This document shows, in pieces, positions 1 to 4,373 of a DNA stretch of 7,594 bases. Below the pieces are notes generated by a model. The model saw only the letters and a list, made by a program, of their open reading frames with translations, had not been told where the DNA came from and searched no databases. A program made the translations under genes and the position numbers. The stretch is from Candidatus Thorarchaeota archaeon (GTDB lineage: Archaea; Asgardarchaeota; Thorarchaeia; Thorarchaeales; Thorarchaeaceae), in contig WTCK01000180.1 of NCBI GenBank assembly GCA_013138615.1, positions 1 through 7,594 on the forward strand, written 5' to 3'. Every line of letters begins with the position of its first letter. The first letter of the stretch is position 1.

Positions 1-2
1 AC

Positions 3-92
3 CTACTCACTTGGAATCCATTGCTGGATATTGACTACGACAATGGGCTCAAGTCCATCAGAGGACTAGTTGAGAAACACATCTCCAGTTGA
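3..92 (+). CDS. C-terminal end of an unidentified protein (partial)
   Basis: An open frame enters from the left edge and ends at a TGA at 90-92, giving 29 residues that begin LLTWNPLLDIDYDNGLK and end with a charged helix-like stretch ending HISS. The composition looks like real protein: few rare residues and an amphipathic C-terminal helix. The other two forward frames stop at 68-70 and 32-34. The pattern aromatic-x-Pro, then Gly-Leu-Lys, then a final helix resembles the C-terminus of extended short-chain dehydrogenase/epimerases. This is too little to assign a family, so no function is given. The gene converges on the minus-strand tRNA. Confidence 0.45.
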   Translation, partial: LLTWNPLLDIDYDNGLKSIRGLVEKHISS

Positions 93-146
93 TATCAAAT
101 CATGAAACTCGTGGAGCCGAGAGGCCAAACGACAGAGAATGTGTTG

Positions 147-268
147 TGGTGCCGAGGACGAGATTTGAACTCGTGAACTCCTACGAGAGTGGATTTCCCA
201 TGGGAGTCAAGCCATTGGCTTGAAGGATCTTGAGCCCACCGCCGTTGACCGGGCTTGGCTACCTCGGC
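147..268 (-). tRNA. tRNA-Leu (anticodon CAA), intron-containing, CCA encoded
   Basis: Read on the minus strand, the acceptor stem GCCGAGG (268-262) pairs perfectly with CCTCGGC (157-151). It is followed by discriminator A at 150 and an encoded CCA at 149-147. The D stem is GCC/GGC with a loop containing GG. The T arm is ACGAG-TTCAAAT-CTCGT. A long variable arm (CTC...GAG) makes it a class II tRNA. The anticodon stem GTGGG (239-235) pairs with TCCAC (193-189), including one G-U pair. The loop CTCAAGA gives anticodon CAA at 232-230, reading UUG leucine codons. Discriminator A and the long variable arm both fit leucine. The anticodon loop is interrupted after G37 by a 34-nt intron. The mature molecule decodes leucine in cytosolic translation. 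Confidence 0.93.
195..228 (-). other. tRNA intron at position 37/38
   Basis: This 34-nt insert lies between G37 (229) and A38 (194), the usual site of archaeal tRNA introns removed by the splicing endonuclease. The intron's last TGGG before its terminal AA can pair with loop bases CTCA (32-35), with one G-U pair. That leaves the three-base bulges AG|A and AA|A expected of a bulge-helix-bulge motif. The distal helix is poor beyond one pair, so the motif looks relaxed. The intron also holds a perfect 7-bp hairpin, TCAAGCC-AAT-GGCTTGA (223-207). The boundary could slide by one base because A occurs on both sides. Confidence 0.85.
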
Positions 269-296
269 ACGCTTCATAAGACCGAAGATTAAGTCC

Positions 297-304
297 GTTT
301 ATAG
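297..304 (-). promoter_or_regulatory. TATA box for tRNA-Leu
   Basis: The minus strand reads CTATAAAC, centred about 32 bases upstream of the first tRNA base (268). Transcription starting roughly 25 bases downstream of the box would begin near 274, leaving a 5' leader of only a few nucleotides for RNase P. The sequence and spacing are seen directly. Promoter function is inferred. Confidence 0.6.
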
Positions 305-414
305 CCATTTCCGTACTCTTTGTCAGATTCAGGTTTATGATGCAGACTAAGCTTACAGTTGTCGCATACAGGGAAGTACAACTATCGGGTCAATCATGAA
401 TGCTTGAAGAGCTG

Positions 415-1005
415 CTATTCTTCTGACCAATCTTCGCCTTCGGGTACTCGCACGATATCGAGCTCCAACAGGCGATTCAAGGCTTTCTCGGCTGCCTCAG
501 GCACTTGGTGCTCGAACTTTGCACCGGTGATGACTATCTTGCCGGACCCAAAGAGAAGAATCACTACCTTGGGGTCTCGCATTCTGTAGATCAAACCTGG
601 GAATTGTTCTGGTTCGTACATGCTGTTCTCAAGCGTCACAGCGGCGAGCTCAAGATTCAGTTCTGCTCCCAGGCTGGCACTGGCAACGATATTCTGTACT
701 GTAATGGCGGGTCTGCCCGGAATCTTGATTCCAGATTCTCGGAGAGTTTTCACAATCTTGTGCACGGCCCTCTTTGCGTCCTTTTCGCTCTTTGCTCCTG
801 TGCATACCATCTTGCCTGTATTGAAGATGAGTGTTGCAGTCTTCGGCTTTTTGAGTCGGTAGACCAGTCCTGGAAACTGTTCTGGGTCAAACTCAACGTT
901 TGGCATGGTAGCTGCTATCTCATCCAAATCAAGAGTGCTGTTGGTCACCACTGAGGCAACAACGTTCTGAATTTGGGTAGTGGGTTTCGGTCTGGTCAAT
1001 GTCAT
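415..1005 (-). CDS. tbp: TATA-box-binding protein TBP
   Basis: This 196-residue protein matches archaeal TBP along its length. It is the general transcription factor that binds the TATA box and, with TFB, recruits RNA polymerase. Two imperfect direct repeats form the saddle: residues about 10-96 and 101-187. Each repeat carries the signatures EQFPGLVYR / EQFPGLIYR and FNTGKMVCTGAK / FGSGKIVITGAK. The four phenylalanines that intercalate into TATA DNA in known TBPs are all present (F44, F61, F135, F152). A short acidic tail (EGEDWSEE) ends the protein, as in many archaeal TBPs. The ATG at 1005 fits the family N-terminus and no other in-frame ATG lies before the first repeat. An AAAGGAG sequence precedes it unusually closely. 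The gene follows pyrH and a winged-helix regulator on the same strand but has its own doubled TATA box. Confidence 0.96.
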   Translation of the reverse strand: MTLTRPKPTTQIQNVVASVVTNSTLDLDEIAATMPNVEFDPEQFPGLVYRLKKPKTATLIFNTGKMVCTGAKSEKDAKRAVHKIVKTLRESGIKIPGRPAITVQNIVASASLGAELNLELAAVTLENSMYEPEQFPGLIYRMRDPKVVILLFGSGKIVITGAKFEHQVPEAAEKALNRLLELDIVRVPEGEDWSEE

Positions 1006-1007
1006 AG

Positions 1008-1014
1008 CTCCTTT
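1008..1014 (-). promoter_or_regulatory. Shine-Dalgarno sequence of tbp, tightly spaced
   Basis: The minus strand reads AAAGGAG, only two bases before the ATG at 1005. The motif is strong but the spacing is shorter than usual, so either it works at low efficiency or initiation is partly SD-independent. The TBP repeat structure still fixes this ATG as the only sensible start. Confidence 0.5.
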
Positions 1015-1048
1015 GGTTTGCTCGTGGGTGCGAACTTAATTTTTAACC

Positions 1049-1058
1049 CTTTATAAAG
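1049..1058 (-). promoter_or_regulatory. Proximal TATA box of tbp (palindromic)
   Basis: CTTTATAAAG is a perfect 10-bp palindrome centred about 48 bases upstream of the tbp ATG. A start site roughly 25 bases downstream would fall near 1028, giving a leader of about 20 nucleotides that contains the Shine-Dalgarno sequence. Because it is symmetric, orientation must come from flanking TFB contacts. An antisense start is possible on sequence alone. Confidence 0.7.
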
Positions 1059-1063
1059 AGGTG

Positions 1064-1072
1064 CTTTATAAG
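1064..1072 (-). promoter_or_regulatory. Distal TATA-like element of tbp
   Basis: The minus strand reads CTTATAAAG, a second strong TATA-like element about 14-15 bp upstream of the proximal one. It could be an alternative promoter or a second TBP-binding site. Both roles are inferred from sequence only. Confidence 0.45.
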
Positions 1073-1099
1073 GGATATTATGTGGGCGGAGTGACTTGT

Positions 1100-1426
1100 C
1101 TAGCTCTCAAGATATGGCTTAATCTGGCTGTAGAAGTCCGCAAGTATCTTGGTTTTATGGTCTTCAGTTTCCAAGATGAACAGACGTATCTGCTGGCCCA
1201 CTTTAATCTCCTTGATAAGCCCCAAATCAACCAGCGGCTGCATGACTCTATGAATCGTGGAGTGAGCCAGTCCTGTTTCCTTGGCGATTCTACTCAGGTT
1301 GAAGAACTCCTTTGGGCGGTCCAGAAAATGCTGAACTACCCTGGTCTGAGCTCGGGACGAGAAAATCTTCTCAAGCAATTTCTGCACTTCTTGTGACTCT
1401 CCAATAGTTTCATTCATCGGAACCAT
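1100..1426 (-). CDS. Winged helix-turn-helix transcriptional regulator
   Basis: This small protein (108 residues from the ATG at 1426, or 105 from the ATG at 1417) has a winged helix-turn-helix fold by sequence. A helix around residues 24-37 (RAQTRVVQHFLDRP) is followed by FNLSRIAKETGLAHSTIHRV (42-61), which looks like helix-turn-helix with a recognition helix, then LVDLGLIKEIKVGQQIRLFIL, a typical beta-wing. The C-terminal helix (about 88-106) may serve dimerisation. The layout resembles archaeal MarR/ArsR-like regulators, but no ligand- or metal-binding cysteines are visible. The frame overlaps the end of pyrH by 17 bases (8 from the later ATG), implying coupled translation. Neither start has a convincing Shine-Dalgarno: a GGTG lies 1 base before the first and about 10 before the second. 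DNA binding is well supported; the target is unknown. Confidence 0.82.
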   Translation of the reverse strand: MVPMNETIGESQEVQKLLEKIFSSRAQTRVVQHFLDRPKEFFNLSRIAKETGLAHSTIHRVMQPLVDLGLIKEIKVGQQIRLFILETEDHKTKILADFYSQIKPYLES

Positions 1427-2108
1427 ACACCACTAAGCTTCCAATTTCTTCACCCTTACCAACAAGGCGCCGGAGATTCTCTGGATCATTACCATTGAAG
1501 ATTACCGCCTTGATCTTGGACCGCGCCACCACTTTGATAGCAACGGGGTCAAATAGCTTGTATTCTCCAGCTCGCGTTCCACTGCCTGCGAGAATCGACC
1601 TGAGTTCCTTGATATCAACCCTCTTGAGCATCTTGGCTCCAGGTTGTTTCGGGTCCCGGTCGTACACACCGTCCACGTTTGTGGCATTTAGCAGTATATC
1701 CGCATCAACAGATTCAGCAGCGAGAGCAGCAACCGCGTTGGTGGATTGCCCTGGGGTTAATCCCCCCATCAAGACAGCCTTACCGTGCTGAAATGCAACC
1801 TCTAATTCATCAAGCGTTTCCACTATCTTGGGAAAAGCTGCATCACCCAGGGCTGCACAGAGCAGCTCTGCGTTATGCCTTGCCATCTTGATTCCAATCC
1901 AATCACATTGGGCCTCGCTCGCCCCAAGTTCTCGGGCTGCGGAAATGAACACTCTCGCGGGCTTACCTCCACCAACAACAATGACAAACTCGTGACCTTT
2001 CCCAAGGAGTGCTTGCACTACCTTTGCGTACTCTCTCATCCTATCAATCATGACTTGACCGTTTTCATCGTAGAGGAGTGAGCCTCCAAGCTTTAGAACT
2101 GCCCGCAT
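1410..2108 (-). CDS. pyrH: UMP kinase, archaeal type
   Basis: This 232-residue member of the amino-acid-kinase superfamily matches archaeal UMP kinases in length and motifs. These enzymes phosphorylate UMP to UDP with ATP in cytosolic pyrimidine nucleotide synthesis. Visible motifs are the N-terminal LKLGGSLL phosphate-binding segment (5-12, Lys6), VVGGGKPAR (44-52), GGLTPGQST (115-123), the nucleotide-binding stretch ATNVDGVYDRDPK (142-154) and FDPVAIKVV (186-194). The protein is complete and starts with ATG at 2108. No clear Shine-Dalgarno precedes the start. A TATA-like TCTAAAA (plus-strand reading) lies about 46 bases upstream. The gene's last 17 bases overlap the downstream winged-helix regulator gene, and tbp follows on the same strand. 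Confidence 0.93.
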   Translation of the reverse strand: MRAVLKLGGSLLYDENGQVMIDRMREYAKVVQALLGKGHEFVIVVGGGKPARVFISAARELGASEAQCDWIGIKMARHNAELLCAALGDAAFPKIVETLDELEVAFQHGKAVLMGGLTPGQSTNAVAALAAESVDADILLNATNVDGVYDRDPKQPGAKMLKRVDIKELRSILAGSGTRAGEYKLFDPVAIKVVARSKIKAVIFNGNDPENLRRLVGKGEEIGSLVVYGSDE

Positions 2109-2150
2109 GGTGAATTCGCATTATCATTCTGAGGGCGACTAATGAAACTT

Positions 2151-2157
2151 TCTAAAA
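2151..2157 (-). promoter_or_regulatory. Possible TATA box of pyrH
   Basis: The minus strand reads TTTTAGA within CAATTTTAGAAAG, centred about 46 bases before the pyrH ATG. That would give a transcript leader of about 20 bases. It is a weaker match than the tbp boxes. The element is assigned mainly on position and A/T content. Confidence 0.35.
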
Positions 2158-2169
2158 TTGAATGGTTCA

Positions 2170-2181
2170 TCGAAATTTCGA
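2170..2181. repeat. 12-bp perfect palindrome upstream of pyrH
   Basis: TCGAAATTTCGA reads the same on both strands. It sits just upstream of the candidate pyrH TATA box, where activators or repressors often bind in archaea. A regulatory role is inferred only. Confidence 0.35.
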
Positions 2182-2204
2182 CCGCTAGTGAGCCAGACCG
2201 CTAG
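2180..2204. repeat. Two 9-bp direct repeats between AKR and pyrH
   Basis: GACCGCTAG occurs at 2180-2188 and again at 2196-2204, a 16-bp period. The first copy abuts the 12-bp palindrome. The repeats lie between the aldo/keto reductase stop codon and the pyrH promoter. The spacing is about one and a half helical turns. No function can be assigned from sequence. Confidence 0.35.
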
Positions 2205-2208
2205 CCCT

Positions 2209-3186
2209 CTAACGCGCCATTTGATCAACTTCGGTCCAGTCAGACGATTCATTCAATCGACTGATGGCATCTTCTGACAGCTTCAACTCTAGGGATGCAA
2301 GATTCTCCTTTAGTTGTTCCACTGAGTTAACGCCTATGATGGGTGCTGTGATTGTATCCCTTGTCAAGACCCATGCTAGGGCAACCTGCGCAACAGTAGC
2401 CTCCAGATCTGTCGCAGTCTCTGTCAAGACCTCGATTATTCTGAAGTTCCGTTCTTTGTAGTATCTCGTCTTGGTGGTTGCAGCTCTCTTTGATTCAGGT
2501 GCAGAATCTTCTGAGTATCTTCCGGTCAGGAAACCTCCCCCAAGAGGACTGTAGCTAATGACGCCCAAGTTGTGCATCTCGATTACTGGCTGCAGATGTT
2601 TCTCATAGTCCCTTCTACGCGCTAGACTGTACGGAGGCTGCAGTGATTCGTATCTGACAAGTCCATGCTTATCACTCATCCAAAATGAATCAACCAGTTC
2701 TGCTCCTGTGAAGTTTGATGCTCCCACATAGTGAACGACACCGGCATCAACAAGAGTGGTATATGCACGGAGGGTTTCCTCTTGCGAAACTTCCGGGTCA
2801 AATGAATGACTCTGATACAGATCAACGTAGTCCGTATTGAGTCGATCAAGACTTCTAGTGATTGATTCCAATATGTGCTTGCGAGAGAGTCCAACATCAT
2901 TGGGATTGGGGCTCATCTCACCCCTCACTTTGGTTGCCAGCACAATCTCATCGCGGTCTTGATTGACGAGCCACCGACCTATGATTTCCTCGGACTTCCC
3001 CGAATATGACTCTTCGGCCCATTTTGAGTAGATATCAGCAGTATCAATCGTGTTTAGCCCAGCCTCAAGGGCCACATCGAGCAGTTTGTGACTTGTTTCT
3101 TCGTCCACCAACAACCCCATCTGCATTGTCCCCAGAATCAGACGCGAAACATTGAGACCCGTTTGACCAAGCTTTACGTATTTCAT
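2209..3186 (-). CDS. Aldo/keto reductase
   Basis: This 325-residue protein (numbered from the ATG at 3186) is a full-length NAD(P)H-dependent aldo/keto reductase, a cytosolic TIM-barrel oxidoreductase that reduces aldehydes and ketones. The N-terminus MKYVKLGQTGLNVSRL is the usual family opening. The catalytic tetrad is intact: Asp48 and Tyr53 in DTADIY, Lys86 in LATKV, and His127 in YQSHS. Cofactor-binding segments follow: GASNFTG (155-161), SPLGGGFLTGR (213-223) and IIGVNSVEQLKENL (283-296). A GTG at 3210 would add eight residues with no family counterpart, so the ATG is preferred. No Shine-Dalgarno is visible, so the mRNA may be leaderless or nearly so. The gene is divergent from the surface-protein gene and lies 100 bp upstream of pyrH on the same strand. 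The substrate cannot be deduced. Confidence 0.92.
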   Translation of the reverse strand: MKYVKLGQTGLNVSRLILGTMQMGLLVDEETSHKLLDVALEAGLNTIDTADIYSKWAEESYSGKSEEIIGRWLVNQDRDEIVLATKVRGEMSPNPNDVGLSRKHILESITRSLDRLNTDYVDLYQSHSFDPEVSQEETLRAYTTLVDAGVVHYVGASNFTGAELVDSFWMSDKHGLVRYESLQPPYSLARRRDYEKHLQPVIEMHNLGVISYSPLGGGFLTGRYSEDSAPESKRAATTKTRYYKERNFRIIEVLTETATDLEATVAQVALAWVLTRDTITAPIIGVNSVEQLKENLASLELKLSEDAISRLNESSDWTEVDQMAR

Positions 3187-3196
3187 GGCTGAACTA

Positions 3197-3218
3197 TAGT
3201 TAACGACCACTAGTTAAC
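3197..3218. repeat. Paired TAGTTAAC repeats (possible operator)
   Basis: TAGTTAAC occurs at 3197-3204 and 3211-3218, a 14-bp period. Each copy contains the palindrome GTTAAC, so the pair also reads as two symmetric half-sites. It lies 11-32 bases upstream of the aldo/keto reductase ATG, where a repressor would block initiation. A function as operator is inferred. Confidence 0.4.
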
Positions 3219-3289
3219 TCTTTACATCACTGACTTTAGGGTCTTGGAGGACCCACGCGCCTGCACAACGCCCAACTACACGACACCAG

Positions 3290-3297
3290 TTTATATG
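3290..3297 (+). promoter_or_regulatory. TATA box of the surface-protein gene
   Basis: TTTATATG on the plus strand lies about 49 bases before the ATG at 3343. A start site near 3319 would give a leader of about 24 bases containing the GGTGA Shine-Dalgarno. From the alternative ATG at 3331 the leader would be only about 12 bases. Confidence 0.55.
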
Positions 3298-3332
3298 TGG
3301 ATAAGAGGATAGCGGAATAATTCAACCAATAT

Positions 3333-3337
3333 GGTGA
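3333..3337 (+). promoter_or_regulatory. Shine-Dalgarno that decides the surface-protein start
   Basis: GGTGA lies five bases before the ATG at 3343, good spacing and a good match to the anti-Shine-Dalgarno. The earlier ATG at 3331 overlaps this site and has no such motif. This favours the shorter protein, which begins MKTERMLLLAL like a normal signal peptide. Confidence 0.55.
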
Positions 3338-3342
3338 ACCAT

Positions 3343-4191
3343 ATGAAAACAGAGAGGATGTTATTACTCGCGCTGACCATGGGTATCCTCCTATTGGCCA
3401 TGTCACCACGAGTAACGCACGCTGCCATCATCGGCAACACATACTACTTCACGGGTACGTGGATGGAGTCGAGTTATCAGGAAGATAACAATCCGGTTTT
3501 CACATCTACATCCAGCGAACAGTTCAAGATGGAGATTCTAAATGTGACAGCCGGGGACTTGATAGAATACAACTATCAAGGCTTTGCCTTTGGATCCGGT
3601 CCAAGAAACGAGAACTACACAACTCCATTCCAAGACAACAAGGTGTATTTCGACCTATATACGTTCAATCCAGATAATGATAGTCTGGCTGAATCTACAG
3701 ATATCGATATCTATCCTACCATGTCCTCTGGCAATCCAGCTAGGCATCTTTTGGTGAATCCTATATGGATAACACACGATGTAGATTGGAATGCGGCAGT
3801 AGCAGATGTCAATAGCGATTCAACTGTCAGTTCAATCGTGGAATCTGCTAATGAAGGTGCGTTCACCTTCACGATTATCGTTAATGTGAATGGCACAATC
3901 GAGGTGGGAGGCGATTTTCAGAAAGCCAATGGAACATACACATACACATTCGTAGCTTCGTATGATTCGGACGGCATAGCGTTGAACTGGGCGTTCTCAC
4001 AAGCAATGAATCTGCATAACGAAAACGCCACACAAAGATACACCGTGGGCTCATCGTTCACTCGCACCTCTGGCGTTGGTCCGGGGATTGGGATTGATCC
4101 CTTCATGGGAATTCCACTGATCTATGTGGCTGCTTCAGTACCCGTCGTTCTCATAATCGGTCTTCTCATTGGTAAGAAGATGTGGGGCTGA
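3343..4191 (+). CDS. Predicted secreted, membrane-anchored surface protein of unknown function
   Basis: This 282-residue protein (numbered from the ATG at 3343) has three visible parts. Residues 1 to about 27 form a Sec-type signal peptide: charged MKTER, hydrophobic LLLALTMGILLLAM, then a likely cleavage near THA-A. An ectodomain of about 220 residues follows. It is rich in Thr, Asn, Tyr and Asp, has alternating beta-strand-like patterns, no cysteines, and six N-glycosylation sequons (N67, N91, N112, N183, N196, N228). A hydrophobic helix at about 257-279 (PLIYVAASVPVVLIIGLLIG) precedes the basic tail KKMWG, giving an extracellular domain anchored with a short cytoplasmic end. A Gly/Pro-rich linker (SGVGPGIGIDPFMG) precedes the anchor. 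I recognise no domain family or catalytic motif. The gene stands alone, divergent from the aldo/keto reductase, with its own TATA box. An ATG at 3331 would add four residues. Confidence 0.82.
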   Translation: MKTERMLLLALTMGILLLAMSPRVTHAAIIGNTYYFTGTWMESSYQEDNNPVFTSTSSEQFKMEILNVTAGDLIEYNYQGFAFGSGPRNENYTTPFQDNKVYFDLYTFNPDNDSLAESTDIDIYPTMSSGNPARHLLVNPIWITHDVDWNAAVADVNSDSTVSSIVESANEGAFTFTIIVNVNGTIEVGGDFQKANGTYTYTFVASYDSDGIALNWAFSQAMNLHNENATQRYTVGSSFTRTSGVGPGIGIDPFMGIPLIYVAASVPVVLIIGLLIGKKMWG

Positions 4192-4227
4192 AAACACGCG
4201 ATATGAGGGAGCTCGGTACATCTCCGA

Positions 4228-4247
4228 CCCCTCTCCTCCTTCTTTTC
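4228..4247 (+). terminator. Pyrimidine tract, possible terminator of the surface-protein gene
   Basis: An unbroken 20-base run of C and T, ending in TTCTTTTC, begins 36 bases after the surface-protein stop codon and before the valS leader. Archaeal RNA polymerase can terminate at T-rich tracts without a hairpin. This one is mixed C/T, so the call is moderate at best. Confidence 0.35.
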
Positions 4248-4358
4248 ACTCAGATTTCATACATTGATAGCTTTGGCTAAATCATCTTGTCCATAACCCT
4301 TTTAGGAGACATCACTTGTGCGTGGCTGAAGCGGTACAAGCCGACCCTTGCTGACATC

Positions 4359-4364
4359 AAGGAG
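4359..4364 (+). promoter_or_regulatory. Shine-Dalgarno that decides the valS start
   Basis: AAGGAG lies nine bases before the TTG at 4374. The same frame is open back to a TTG at 4287, but that codon has no Shine-Dalgarno, and the 29 extra residues do not look like a synthetase N-terminus. An ATG at 4369 is out of frame and short. Confidence 0.6.
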
Positions 4365-4373
4365 ACTGATGTT

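Noticed and set aside
95..277. A 60-codon minus-strand frame covering the tRNA
   Set aside because: The sequence is fully explained by the tRNA-Leu and its intron. The frame has no protein-like features or ribosome site.
357..383. Inverted repeat AGTTGT/ACAACT downstream of tbp
   Set aside because: Only six pairs with a 15-base loop and no following T-run on the tbp strand, so it is not supported as a terminator.
505..954. A 149-codon open frame on the plus strand, antisense to tbp
   Set aside because: It is rich in Cys, His and Trp with no domain pattern, while the opposite strand encodes a complete TBP. It is a shadow frame.
3187..3210. GTG at 3210 as the aldo/keto reductase start
   Set aside because: It would add eight residues before the standard family N-terminus and runs through the TAGTTAAC repeat. 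The ATG at 3186 fits better.
3239..3254. Short hairpin GGGTC-TTGGAG-GACCC in the AKR/surface-protein gap
   Set aside because: A five-pair stem is expected by chance at this length, and its position suggests no specific role.
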